A stretch of DNA of 50,355 bases from an uncultured Acetatifactor sp. (GCA_910585015.1 CAJUCT010000002.1:1-50355), one strand, 5' to 3'; counted from the stretch's first letter, positions 25,460 through 33,769 are shown. The notes: generated from the sequence alone by a model not told the origin. Made by a program: numbers and translations.

Positions 25460-25903
25460 TCAGTCCGAACCATGTACAGCTATGGTCAGGAAAAATGGGA
25501 ACGAGGATTTGGGGCTCTTTATCAGCAGGGTCTGGGAGGAGTCCTCCAGCTTTCTGCGAACCTCCCCCATGACAAGGCGGACGGAATCTTCCGTGACAGG
25601 TTTCAGCAGGTAGCGGAAGGCATTCACCTCATACCCCTCAGGGGCATAATCCAGATAGAAGGTCAAAAAAATAAAGATGGCGTTCTCATCGTATTTCCTA
25701 ATCTTTCGGGCCAGTTCCATGCCGTTTATAGGGGACATAAGCACATCCAGGAAAAGTACGTCATATCGTGCCCCTGCATTATATTTTTCCACAAGTTCGG
25801 TGGGGGAGAGAAAACACTCCACAGTGCAGTCTGGCTGCTGCCACAGGAATTGGTACATTTTTCTGACAAATAATTCTTCATCGTCACATATTGCTATCTT
25901 CAT
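25460..25903 (-). pseudogene. LytTR-type response regulator lacking its DNA-binding domain
   Basis: A 147-residue receiver: acidic ICDDE at the start, phosphoacceptor Asp in DVLFLDVLMSPINGMELA, Thr in IFLTFYLDY and Lys in YLLKPVTED. It ends shortly after the linker LLIKSPKSSFPFFLTIAV, where full-length relatives continue with about 100 residues of LytTR domain. The TGA falls just before the truncated kinase frame. One deletion joining the middle of the regulator to the middle of the kinase membrane domain explains both. As it stands it could bind phosphate but not DNA. Confidence 0.75.
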
Positions 25904-26121
25904 GTATACTCCCCGCCTGCTTTATTGGGCATTTATGTGATGCCCTGCCGCAATCCCTGGTTTTCTGCGCTATTAAGAATTACTCTAGCATACTTCACCG
26001 ATCCCGTCAAGGAACCCTGGGGTTGCGCTTGTGGCAATTTATGGTTGACAGGATAAGGAAGTACCGCTCACACCGCTTTTGATGCCGCAGGCGAATTATT
26101 TGGAATTAAGAAACCTGTAAG

Positions 26122-26130
26122 TGTTATAAT
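26122..26130 (+). promoter_or_regulatory. Extended -10 promoter of the CxxC-repeat lipoprotein
   Basis: TGTTATAAT at 26122-26130, 32 bases before the ATG, with AGGAGG between. Confidence 0.45.
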
Positions 26131-26161
26131 ATTGATACTTATTTTGCAGGAGGATAAATAA

Positions 26162-27097
26162 ATGAGCAAGAAACTATTTTTATTCTGTATGACAATGGGG
26201 GCAGGCGTTCTGCTGACAGGCTGTCACATGAAGCATGAGTGGAAAGAGGCCGCCTGCACCGACCCCAGAACCTGTATCGTGGGCAATGAGACAGAGGGTG
26301 AACCTCTGGGACATGTCTGGCTGGAGGCAACCTGCAAGGCGCCCAGGACCTGCGAGGTCTGTGGGGAGACCACGGGAGAACCCGTGGCACATACCTGGGA
26401 AGAGGCAGACTGCGCAACTCCCAGGACCTGCGCGGTCTGCGGGGAGACCGACGGGGATGCTCTGGGGCACACCTGGCAGGAGGCGGATTATCAGAATCCT
26501 GAGACCTGTATGGTCTGCGGGGAGACTAGGGGGGAGCCATTGACATCTTCCTTCGAGGAACACGGGCTGTCTGTCAATGCCTGGCTTGGGGAGACCTATG
26601 ACTATGTAACCGCCTGTGCCGCGGACCATTCCATGACCACTGTAGCGAAACTGACTTTTTCCGATTACCGGGAATTTGAGACAAAACTGGAGGCGGGGGA
26701 GGGATATGAGTGGCGCGCGGTACACATAAAGATTGAGTTTAGTGATGACAATGCCCAAAACTATGGCATGGGAGTGCGTTATTCCTATGAAAATTACTAT
26801 GACGCGGAGGCTTGGAGAGAGGTCTATGATGTCGAGGACAATGCCAAATCCTACACGATCCATTTCAATAGAACAGACTATACGGAGTGCAAATGCATGT
26901 TCAGCGGTCTCGGCTACGGAGAGTGGATTGACGGTGTAAAAACATGGGAGGCGGATGCGTTCGTGGTAGTGCCCAAGGGGTATGACGGCATGGTAATATG
27001 CTTCAGAAATGCCGGTGCTGCCTGGGAGGAAGGTATGTATATTTACGATGTGGCAGATGAAAATACCTTGTTTTTCCAGATGAAACAGGACTCATAG
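26162..27097 (+). CDS. Lipoprotein with tandem Cys-rich repeats
   Basis: A 311-residue predicted lipoprotein: lipobox LLTGC with Cys21. Residues about 24-130 hold four tandem units of about 25 residues of the type HxWxEAxCxxPRTCxVCGETxGEPLG, a motif common in clostridial surface proteins and possibly metal-binding. The units are uneven: the first has CIVGN where the others have CxVCG, so it lacks one Cys; the last lacks the Cys after EA. The C-terminal half (about 135-311) is an acidic, aromatic-rich domain with KLTFSDYREFETKL and AFVVVPKGYDGMVICFRNAG; I do not recognise it. AGGAGG precedes the ATG. Confidence 0.75.
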   Translation: MSKKLFLFCMTMGAGVLLTGCHMKHEWKEAACTDPRTCIVGNETEGEPLGHVWLEATCKAPRTCEVCGETTGEPVAHTWEEADCATPRTCAVCGETDGDALGHTWQEADYQNPETCMVCGETRGEPLTSSFEEHGLSVNAWLGETYDYVTACAADHSMTTVAKLTFSDYREFETKLEAGEGYEWRAVHIKIEFSDDNAQNYGMGVRYSYENYYDAEAWREVYDVEDNAKSYTIHFNRTDYTECKCMFSGLGYGEWIDGVKTWEADAFVVVPKGYDGMVICFRNAGAAWEEGMYIYDVADENTLFFQMKQDS

Positions 27098-27111
27098 GGA
27101 GCCGGTGGGGC

Positions 27112-27140
27112 TTGCATATAGTTGGTCGTTTGTATATAAT
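27112..27140 (+). promoter_or_regulatory. Sigma-A promoter upstream of the B2 hairpin
   Basis: TTGCAT (27112-27117), a 17-base spacer and TATAAT (27135-27140). The transcript would start near 27147, just at the outer arm of repeat B2. Confidence 0.65.
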
Positions 27141-27151
27141 AGGGGCAGATG

Positions 27152-27255
27152 TATACTGACTAACGTTAAGATTTTCCAATTTCCGCACAGCGCATGTCGC
27201 ATAATCGGGCAACATGCACTGTGCGGAAAGGAAAATCTAATCGTTAGTGAGTATA
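27152..27255. repeat. Family B palindromic element, copy B2
   Basis: A 104-base palindrome. Outer arms TATACTGACTAACG (27152-27165) and CGTTAGTGAGTATA (27242-27255) differ by one base. AGATTTTCC/GGAAAATCT and TTTCCGCACAG/CTGTGCGGAAA continue the stem. The 24-base core at 27193-27216 (begins CATGTCGCATAATCGG) is the exact reverse complement of the B1 core. It fills the leader between the promoter at 27112 and the ATG at 27292. Confidence 0.8.
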
Positions 27256-27291
27256 AAACGGAATAAGCCATTGGGAATACGAGGCGCAATC

Positions 27292-28038
27292 ATGCAAAAC
27301 GGAAATTATGTAAACGCGGAGCAGGTACTGCCGCCGCAGCTTTTAGAGCAGGTGCGGCAATATGCCGCCGGTAAGCTCCTCTATGTGCCCCGGCCCCAGG
27401 AGACAATCAGACCCTGGGGCGAGGGCACAGGTCAGCGCAGCTATTATCAGAAGCGCAATCAGATGCTCCGCAACAAATACGCATATGGAGTGGGTATCTC
27501 CCAGCTGGCGAGGGAATACTATCTATCCCAGGAGACAGTTAAAAAAATTGTCTACAATAGAAAGGCGAAGGAAAATCTGCCCTTTTATCCCCATGCCGTT
27601 TCCGCGGAGCAATACAGCCAGGCGGGGCTGCTGGAGGAATGGATACACACCTATCTGCTGTTTGAGCGCAGAAACAGGGAATTTTCGGAGGGGCTGCGCC
27701 GACAGCCCCGGCAATATACAGGGCCTGTGGCCATGCCTCTGTCCCTCTTTACCCGGAGCAGCGGTCCGGAGGAGCATATGAAATGGCGGGTACATCCCAT
27801 CGTATGGGAGGAAAATGTGGCGGTCCGGCAGCGGTGTATCCGGCGGCAGGAACTGCTGCCGCCGCTGATCGTGAACTACGGGGAGGGAGGTTTTGAACTG
27901 AACTGCGGAAGCCCGCTGTACGAAGCGCTGATCCGGGAGGGAATCCCCTATTTTCCCGTGATTGTCTGGTGCAGCAGCGAGACGGAACAGGAGGAGTTTG
28001 CCAAAAAGTATTTACCTTCTATGGTGATTTCTGTTTAA
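27292..28038 (+). CDS. CD3324-type helix-turn-helix protein with ParB-like C-terminal domain
   Basis: A 248-residue protein. Residues 1-90 match the CD3324 family pattern: NAEQVLPPQLLEQVRQYAAG, LLYVPRPQE, RPWGEGTGQR, then the helix-turn-helix YGVGISQLAREYYLSQETVK with a following KKIVYNRK. Residues about 165-245 resemble the ParB-like/Srx-fold protein two genes downstream, sharing PPLIVNYGEGGF, but the DGxHR motif of that fold is replaced by NCGSPLYEAL. It may be a DNA-binding sensor with a decayed or altered ParB-like pocket. The ATG at 27292 follows GAGG. It lies directly after repeat B2. Confidence 0.7.
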   Translation: MQNGNYVNAEQVLPPQLLEQVRQYAAGKLLYVPRPQETIRPWGEGTGQRSYYQKRNQMLRNKYAYGVGISQLAREYYLSQETVKKIVYNRKAKENLPFYPHAVSAEQYSQAGLLEEWIHTYLLFERRNREFSEGLRRQPRQYTGPVAMPLSLFTRSSGPEEHMKWRVHPIVWEENVAVRQRCIRRQELLPPLIVNYGEGGFELNCGSPLYEALIREGIPYFPVIVWCSSETEQEEFAKKYLPSMVISV

Positions 28039-28202
28039 ATAAAAGTATACCTGTTTTCATAGCCTGCGTTTTGGTAAGATACACTTGCGGGAGGGAACAT
28101 ACATATCTCGGATTTGATATGCAAAAACGGAAGGTTCCCGGTGGCCGATACATATCCGTGTATAATCGCAACAGGGCAGGAGATATGGGAAAAGAGGTAT
28201 CT

Positions 28203-29048
28203 ATGAAGAACATCCACATTGGAAAGAGGAATGCTTTCTATCAACAGCTGCAGGGCCTGAAAGACAATCGGACCAAGCGGCTGCGGCAGGGAGCCTTTTT
28301 TGTGGAGGGTGTGCGGAACATCAACCAGGCCATAGCGGCGGACTGGAATATACGCAGTCTCATCTATACGGAAGGGGAACGGTCGGACTGGGCCGGGAAT
28401 ATTCTGGCATCCGTAAGGACGGAGGTCAATTATCAGCTGACCAGGGAATTGATGGCCGAACTCAGCGGCAAGGAGGATGTGTCGGAACTGATGGCGGTGG
28501 TGGAGATGAAAAAGCCCTGGAACCGGCCGGATGCGGAGACAGGTACGGGCACAGGGCAGCAGGCGGCGGAAGATCCCCTGTTGGTGCTGTTTGACAGGCC
28601 GGGCAACAAGGGCAACCTGGGCACAATCCTCCGCACCTGTGACGCGCTGGGAGCGGACGGTCTGATTCTGACCGGACACGGGGTGGATCCTTATGACCCG
28701 GAAGTGCTGCAGGCCAGTATGGGTTCCTTTTTCCGGGTGCCGCTGTGGCAGGCAAAGAGTAATGAGGAGTTGGATGCGTTTCTGGGAAAGCTGCGGAAGA
28801 AATATCCGGCCCTGCAGCTGGTGGGGACCACATCCCACAGGGAGAAACCTGTCTACCGGCAGTCGCTTACCGGCCCGGTGGTGATCCTATTGGGAAATGA
28901 AACCCAGGGACTGAGTCACAGATACAGGGAGATGGCGGATGTGCTTTGCAGCATTCCCATGGCGGAGACATCCTCCGCCTCGTCCCTGAATGTGGGTTGT
29001 GCGGCGTCCATTCTGCTGTATGAGGCGGCGAGACAGAGAGGAGTATGA
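28203..29048 (+). CDS. TrmH/SpoU family RNA 2'-O-methyltransferase
   Basis: A 281-residue SPOUT-class enzyme that methylates ribose 2'-OH in rRNA or tRNA with S-adenosylmethionine. The N-terminal substrate-binding part has KRLRQGAFFVEGVRNINQAI. The knotted catalytic domain has motif 1 (DRPGNKGNLGTILRTCDALG), motif 2 (ILLGNETQGLS) and motif 3 (IPMAETSSASSLNVGCAASI). ATG 28203 with AGAGG 5 bases away is preferred; ATG 28185 is possible. It overlaps the next gene by 4 bases (ATGA), which implies translational coupling. Which nucleotide it methylates is not visible. Confidence 0.88.
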   Translation: MKNIHIGKRNAFYQQLQGLKDNRTKRLRQGAFFVEGVRNINQAIAADWNIRSLIYTEGERSDWAGNILASVRTEVNYQLTRELMAELSGKEDVSELMAVVEMKKPWNRPDAETGTGTGQQAAEDPLLVLFDRPGNKGNLGTILRTCDALGADGLILTGHGVDPYDPEVLQASMGSFFRVPLWQAKSNEELDAFLGKLRKKYPALQLVGTTSHREKPVYRQSLTGPVVILLGNETQGLSHRYREMADVLCSIPMAETSSASSLNVGCAASILLYEAARQRGV

Positions 29049-29578
29049 GAATGAAGTTTGGAGGTTACACATCCATTACTGCTCAATGCAATATTACAGG
29101 TGAAACCTGTGATATGCAGGGACAAGGAAAGTATGGAACTTATACCATAGCACGGGAGTTTGATGAGCGGGGGGAAATAGAACGGTGGATGCAGCTGTTT
29201 CTGCGCGCCGACGGACAAAACCTGGCGCTGGCGGAGGGGCTTTTGAAGGAGGAGCGCTTCTATATCGGGCTGCGTGAAATTCCGCTGTCCCTGCTGGAGG
29301 GGATTAAGTCCGGCGCCCCGGAGTATCTGCATGACCAGGACTCCATAGACTACTTTTTCGATGTGGTGGATCGGATGAAGCAGGCACACGACAGCTGGGA
29401 CATTCCACCCCTGATCGTGGAGTATGGGGAGAAGGGCTTTTATGTGGCGGATGGACGCCACAGGCTGGAGATGTACAGACAGATAGGGAGCACCCATGTT
29501 CCGGCGGCGCTTTGGACTACCGGGGAGCAGAGGCGGGATGAACTGCTGGAGATCCTGCACCTGGTCCGGGGGCGCTGA
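29045..29578 (+). CDS. ParB-like (Srx-fold) domain protein
   Basis: A 177-residue soluble protein. The C-terminal half holds PPLIVEYGEKGFYVADGRHR followed by LEMYRQIGSTHVPAALW, the ParB/sulfiredoxin-fold signature, with the DGRHR motif used for nucleotide binding or catalysis. The N-terminal part (KYGTYTIAREFDERGEIERW, YIGLREIPLSLLEGI) is of unknown family. Its start overlaps the methyltransferase stop by 4 bases. It shares the PPLIV(E/N)YGE(K/G)GF segment with the CD3324-type protein upstream of the methyltransferase. It is not a chromosomal ParB (no central helix-turn-helix domain). Its role is unknown, perhaps linked to the methyltransferase. Confidence 0.7.
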   Translation: MRMKFGGYTSITAQCNITGETCDMQGQGKYGTYTIAREFDERGEIERWMQLFLRADGQNLALAEGLLKEERFYIGLREIPLSLLEGIKSGAPEYLHDQDSIDYFFDVVDRMKQAHDSWDIPPLIVEYGEKGFYVADGRHRLEMYRQIGSTHVPAALWTTGEQRRDELLEILHLVRGR

Positions 29579-29669
29579 TAAAAATCTTGATGTATGTATT
29601 TTAGTATGGTAGAATGGATTTCATGAGCCAATATATTAGGGGGGAATTTTCTGATTTGGAGGAAATGCC

Positions 29670-29870
29670 ATGAGTCAGCTGGAAGACGTTATGAAAATGT
29701 TGGATTCTATGACAGAAGCCGGAGTCGGCCGCATTAAAGTGGAAGTGTCGGAGGCCGTGGAGGAGGGGATGCCCCGAAAGGCTTACCATCACGGGAGATG
29801 TGATGTGGGAAGCCCCTTTGCGACGGGGAAGCTTTTTGATCTGGAAGAAGAGGATCCCGGGTGTCAGTGA
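29670..29870 (+). CDS. Small conserved-looking protein
   Basis: A 66-residue protein starting MSQLEDVMKMLDSMTEAGVG, with a well-placed GGAGG 8 bases before the ATG. The segment KAYHHGRCDVGSPFATGK, with His-His and one Cys, looks like a short protein seen in Lachnospiraceae, though I have no name for it. It has no membrane segment or signal peptide. It stands alone, followed by about 110 bases and a terminator. Confidence 0.55.
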   Translation: MSQLEDVMKMLDSMTEAGVGRIKVEVSEAVEEGMPRKAYHHGRCDVGSPFATGKLFDLEEEDPGCQ

Positions 29871-29983
29871 CAAATATGAGGAACCGTGTACACCGAGCCC
29901 CCTCTGGACAATCTATGTTCTCTGAGAAATCTTGACATGGCCGCAGGAAGGGCCGGGAATAAATCAGGTATTGTATTTTAACG

Positions 29984-30016
29984 ATCCATCACATATAATA
30001 TATGTGATGGATTTTT
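29984..30016 (+). terminator. Rho-independent terminator
   Basis: ATCCATCACATAT (29984-29996) pairs perfectly with ATATGTGATGGAT (30000-30012) across a 3-base loop, followed by T to 30016. Confidence 0.8.
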
Positions 30017-30042
30017 AACGACAGAAAACGGAGTGTGTGCAT

Positions 30043-30243
30043 ATGGAATATTTTATCACGGAAATTCAGATCCGGCAGCTCCTACATCTATCCAATCTGA
30101 AGATATCCCTATCCCCCCACGGCAGACAGAACCCCATACTGAAACAGGAACTTAGTGTCGGATCAGTGTTTACAGCATTTAAAAGATGGCCGATATGGGA
30201 CAACGGGGCGTTTTTTGGGGAACTTGCGGGATCATGCGAATAG
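30043..30243 (+). pseudogene. N-terminal remnant of a P-loop ATPase
   Basis: MEYFITEIQIRQLLHLSNLK followed by ISLSPHGRQN is the usual opening of AAA/SMC-like ATPases (a strand, IRQLxHLxNL, then a Walker A), but the Walker A GxxGxGKT is absent. Just after this point another frame reads QHLKDGRYGT, as in the helix that follows Walker A. So the gene seems to have lost bases around its P-loop and the remainder. It lies between the terminator at 29984 and the dihydrouridine synthase gene. Confidence 0.4.
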
Positions 30244-30273
30244 CGCAGGTGTAACATGGCAGGGAGGAATATG

Positions 30274-31290
30274 ATGCAGTATGAACTGGCCCCCATGGAG
30301 GGAATTACGGGGTATCTATACCGCAATGCCTATGTGAAATATTTTGGCGGTATGGATCGGTATTATACGCCCTTCATCTCCAGTACAGGCTTGAATCACA
30401 AGGAGTTAAACGATGTGCTGCCGGAGCATAACGCAGCGTTTTTACTGGGAAAAGAAGTTGAGGAAAAAGTCGGGCAGGGGAAAGAAACCCATCCCCGTCT
30501 GGTGCCCCAGATCCTGACCAACAAGACGGAGGATTTCTTAATTATAGCGGACAGACTGCGGCAGATGGGTTATTCTCATGTGAACCTGAACCTGGGCTGC
30601 CCCTCCGGCACAGTGGCCAGCCGGGGCAGGGGGGCGGGATTTCTGGGATATCCCCGGCAGCTGGACGCTTTTCTGGAAGAGATCTACGAGAAATGCCCTT
30701 TGGCTATCTCCATTAAAACCCGCATAGGCGTGGCGGATATGGAGAATTGGGAGGAACTGCTGGAGATCTATGAGAAATACCCTGTGGAGGAGTTGATTAT
30801 CCATCCCCGAGTACAACAAGATTATTATAAACATCCCATACGCTGGGAAGGGATGGAGTCAGTCCTGGCGCGCTGGGAGCGGACGGGCAGCGATATTCCC
30901 ATCTGTTATAATGGGGAGATTCACAGCCCTGCGGAGTATCAGGCGTTCAGGCAGAGGTTTCCGCAGATACAGCGGGTCATGCTGGGCAGGGGCGTCCTGA
31001 AAAATCCGTTTTTGGCAGAGCGGCTGGGCAGGTGGGAACAGAGACAGCAGGATCCGGAGGATACAGAGCAGCGCCGGAGGATGTTATGGGATTTTCACCG
31101 GGAACTGTTAAGCGGCTACAGAGAAATTATGTCGGGAGACCAGAATACTTTATTCAAGATGAAAGAGCTGTGGACTTATTTTGGAGAGTCTTTTCCGGGA
31201 AAAGAAAAGGCCCTGAAAAAGATTCGCAAGGCCGGAAACATGGCCCAGTATGAGGCTGCGGTACGGGAGGCATTCGACTGTAAAACATGA
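30274..31290 (+). CDS. tRNA-dihydrouridine synthase, complete
   Basis: A 338-residue FMN-dependent enzyme that reduces uridine to dihydrouridine in tRNA. The barrel starts MQYELAPMEGITGYLYRNAY. The catalytic Cys109 sits in NLNLGCPSGTVASRGRGAGF; SIKTRIGV, LIIHPRVQQDYYK, ICYNGEI and VMLGRGVLKNPFL complete the FMN and tRNA-binding pattern. The C-terminal helical domain is present (about 250-338), unlike in the copy at 3028-3873. GGGAGG fits ATG 30274 best; ATG 30271 is 3 bases upstream. This copy can provide the dihydrouridine function if the other is dead. Confidence 0.9.
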   Translation: MQYELAPMEGITGYLYRNAYVKYFGGMDRYYTPFISSTGLNHKELNDVLPEHNAAFLLGKEVEEKVGQGKETHPRLVPQILTNKTEDFLIIADRLRQMGYSHVNLNLGCPSGTVASRGRGAGFLGYPRQLDAFLEEIYEKCPLAISIKTRIGVADMENWEELLEIYEKYPVEELIIHPRVQQDYYKHPIRWEGMESVLARWERTGSDIPICYNGEIHSPAEYQAFRQRFPQIQRVMLGRGVLKNPFLAERLGRWEQRQQDPEDTEQRRRMLWDFHRELLSGYREIMSGDQNTLFKMKELWTYFGESFPGKEKALKKIRKAGNMAQYEAAVREAFDCKT

Positions 31291-31347
31291 CCATACGCTT
31301 GGGGAAAAGCGGCCGGATGGCTATTCATAGAGCTTTTGGAGGTTGAT

Positions 31348-32397
31348 ATGACTGCTAAGAAAGAGAAAACAAAGAAACCACATCCCTGGTGGGGTTATCC
31401 GCTGTGGGCGCTGGGTGTGCTGGCGGCGCTGGCGGTCATGGTTCTGCTGGGGGCCAGGCTGTATTTCCGTATACCGGTACGTGACTATTATAAGGCTTCG
31501 GAGCAGGGTTTCCTTATTCCGGACTGCGACCGGGGATTCGTGGCCCAGGGGATTGCCTACGATGAGGAGACGGACCGTTTTCTGGTAAACGGATATCAGA
31601 AGGACAATATTGCTTCGCCCATCTATATTATAGCGCCGGGGGCAAAAAAGCCCGACAAGACCATCCGCATGGCGATGCCGGACGGAGCGGATTACACGGG
31701 CCATGCCGGGGGGATTGCCAGATACGGCGACTATATCTATGTGGCGGACGGCGGCGAGCACAGACTGCTGGTCTTTTCAAGCCAGAGCATCTATGACGCG
31801 GCGGACGGAAGCAGCGTGGCCGCCCTAGCGACATTTGACACGGCGGTGTCGGATACGGATTATGTGGGTCCGGCTTTTGTCACCGTGGACGGAGACCGTC
31901 TGGTGACAGGAGAATTTTACCGCAATCCCAACTACCAGACCCCGGAGAGCCACAAGTTCACCACGCTGGCGGGGGATTACCAGCAGGCTTTGGCAGTGGA
32001 ATATAAACTGGACGGACAGGCCAGGTACGGCATTGACACTACGCCGGTGAAGGCTTATACGCTGCCGGATCTGGCCCAGGGTATGTGCTTTGACGGGGGC
32101 AGGATTTACGTATCCACCTCCTGGGGTACAGCGTTTTCCCATATCTTCCAGTACGATGAAGCCAGACTGCAGCTGCAGGGGAATATTGCCCTGCTGGGCA
32201 TGGAACTGCCCCTGTACGCGCTGGACAGTGCGGCCCTGTTGGTGGACGGGGTCATCGCTCCCATGTCCGAGGAGATTGTGATTGTGGACGGAAAACTGTA
32301 CACCATGTGCGAATCCGCCTCCAACAAGTACATTTTCGGCAAGTTTACATCCGCCAAATGGTGTTATGCCACGGATGTGGAGACGTTTTTCCGGTAA
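31348..32397 (+). CDS. Membrane-anchored propeller-like protein
   Basis: A 349-residue protein with a basic N-terminus, one membrane helix at about 18-38 (YPLWALGVLAALAVMVLLG), then an outward-facing domain of about 300 residues. Short strands recur with Tyr and Gly-Asp: AQGIAYDEETDRFLVNGYQK, RYGDYIYVADGGEHRLLVF, AQGMCFDGGRIYVSTSWG and EIVIVDGKLYTMCESAS, as in beta-propellers of the NHL/SMP-30 type. No catalytic motif is recognised. GGAGG lies 5 bases before the ATG at 31348. It may bind or process sugar or phenolic ligands; this is a guess from the fold. The gene lies 58 bases after the dihydrouridine synthase gene. Confidence 0.65.
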   Translation: MTAKKEKTKKPHPWWGYPLWALGVLAALAVMVLLGARLYFRIPVRDYYKASEQGFLIPDCDRGFVAQGIAYDEETDRFLVNGYQKDNIASPIYIIAPGAKKPDKTIRMAMPDGADYTGHAGGIARYGDYIYVADGGEHRLLVFSSQSIYDAADGSSVAALATFDTAVSDTDYVGPAFVTVDGDRLVTGEFYRNPNYQTPESHKFTTLAGDYQQALAVEYKLDGQARYGIDTTPVKAYTLPDLAQGMCFDGGRIYVSTSWGTAFSHIFQYDEARLQLQGNIALLGMELPLYALDSAALLVDGVIAPMSEEIVIVDGKLYTMCESASNKYIFGKFTSAKWCYATDVETFFR

Positions 32398-32427
32398 ATC
32401 ATCATAATTACAATGAGGTAGAAAGAG

Positions 32428-32715
32428 ATGGGAGGATTCCAGTCCCGGAGATATTGCAGGAAATGCCTGACCAGGGAAATGGCCGGGCAGGAGGAATACT
32501 TTAAATCCCTGCATGAGTATATAGCCAATATTGAGTCTGACATGAAAGTACCGGACGAGTTGTATGAGGAGCGGCTGGCCGTCTGCAAGGACTGCGAACT
32601 GCTTCTGGAAGGCATGTGCCGAAGCTGCGGCTGTTATGTGGAACTGCGGGCGGCTATGAAGAAGAATGCCTGCCCCAGGCACAAGTGGGATCGGGTTGAC
32701 ACAGAGGAGCTGTGA
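32428..32715 (+). CDS. DUF6171 zinc-ribbon-like protein
   Basis: A 95-residue protein with Cys pairs arranged for metal binding: YCRKCL near the start, then VCKDCELLLEGMCRSCGCYV, and CPRH near the end. EEYFKSLHEYIANIE and PDELYEERLAVCKDC match the DUF6171 pattern known from Clostridia. AGAAAGAG is a modest ribosome binding site. It sits between the propeller-like protein and the nucleotidyltransferase with short gaps (30 and 46 bases), so all three may be one transcript. The function is unknown. Confidence 0.75.
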   Translation: MGGFQSRRYCRKCLTREMAGQEEYFKSLHEYIANIESDMKVPDELYEERLAVCKDCELLLEGMCRSCGCYVELRAAMKKNACPRHKWDRVDTEEL

Positions 32716-32761
32716 CTTTCCAGTGGCGGCTCGGGACTGTAGGAGGGAGAGGAGATTTCCT

Positions 32762-33769
32762 ATGGATTTTAAAGAACTGATGCAATCAAAAGCCTATGAT
32801 TTCTTGAGGACCAATCCCCGTCTGGGGGACAGGATCATGCTGCTGGGCCTGGGAGGCAGTTATGCCTATGGCACCAACAACGAGAACAGTGACATTGACT
32901 TCAGGGGGGTGACATTGCCGCTGCCCTCGGACCTGCTGGGACTGACGGAGTTTGAACAGTATGAGGACGGAGAGACGGACACAGTGATCTATTCTTTCAA
33001 TAAGATTGTAAAGCTGCTGCTGGACTGTAATCCCAACACCTGTGAGATCCTGGGGCTGGACGAGGAACAGTACCTGATCAAGTCCCCTCTGGGGCAGGAA
33101 CTGGTGGACAATAGCAGCTTATTTCTCTCTAAGCGCGCCGCCAGATCCTTTGGCGGCTATGCCGGGGCCCAGCTGCGGCGTTTGCAGAATGCCATCGCCA
33201 GAGACTCCATGCCCCAAAAGGAGCGGGAGCAGCACATCCTGCGTTCCGTTCAGAATGCTCTGGAGGATTTTGAGCGGAAATATGCGCATTCGGAGCGGGG
33301 AAGCATCCGCCTGTATATCGACAAAGCGGTGAACCCGGAGATGGAGACAGAGATCTTTGTGGATGCCAATTACAGTCATATGCCCCTGCGGGATTACGAA
33401 AATATGTGGTCCGCCATGAATACGGTGGTAAGGGACTATGACAAGATCGGCAAGCGCAACCGCAAAAAGGACCATAACCATCTGAACAAACATGCCATGC
33501 ATCTGATTCGTCTGTTCATGATGGCCGTTGACATATTGGAAAAGGGAAAGATCATAACCCACCGTAAGGACGATCTGGAACTGCTCATGAAAATTCGCTG
33601 CGGCGGGTACCTACAGGAGGACGGAACCTTTGCGGGAGAGTTTTATGAGATACTGGCGGAGTATGAGCGAAAGCTGGAGATCGCCGCCAGGCAAAGCTCC
33701 CTGCCGGATCAGCCGGACATGGAGAAAGTGGAGGCTTTCGTGGAGCGCGTGAACAGGCAGGCCATATAG
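32762..33769 (+). CDS. Predicted nucleotidyltransferase (COG3541 type), long form
   Basis: A 335-residue protein of the DNA polymerase beta-like minimal nucleotidyltransferase superfamily. GGSYAYGTNNENSDIDFRG at about 31-49 gives the GS motif and the two metal-binding Asp residues (44 and 46). A further acidic residue of the triad is not assigned with certainty. The rest is helical, rich in Arg and Lys, with HNHLNKHAMHLIRLFMMAVD. Enzymes of this type transfer a nucleotide to RNA, protein or small molecules; the target is unknown. GGGAGAGGAG precedes the ATG. A second, shorter relative lies at 34581-35360. Confidence 0.75.
   Translation: MDFKELMQSKAYDFLRTNPRLGDRIMLLGLGGSYAYGTNNENSDIDFRGVTLPLPSDLLGLTEFEQYEDGETDTVIYSFNKIVKLLLDCNPNTCEILGLDEEQYLIKSPLGQELVDNSSLFLSKRAARSFGGYAGAQLRRLQNAIARDSMPQKEREQHILRSVQNALEDFERKYAHSERGSIRLYIDKAVNPEMETEIFVDANYSHMPLRDYENMWSAMNTVVRDYDKIGKRNRKKDHNHLNKHAMHLIRLFMMAVDILEKGKIITHRKDDLELLMKIRCGGYLQEDGTFAGEFYEILAEYERKLEIAARQSSLPDQPDMEKVEAFVERVNRQAI

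Noticed and set aside
19797..27255. Family B as a riboswitch
   Set aside because: The two cores are in opposite orientations relative to transcription, so they would not give the same RNA; a palindromic DNA element fits better.
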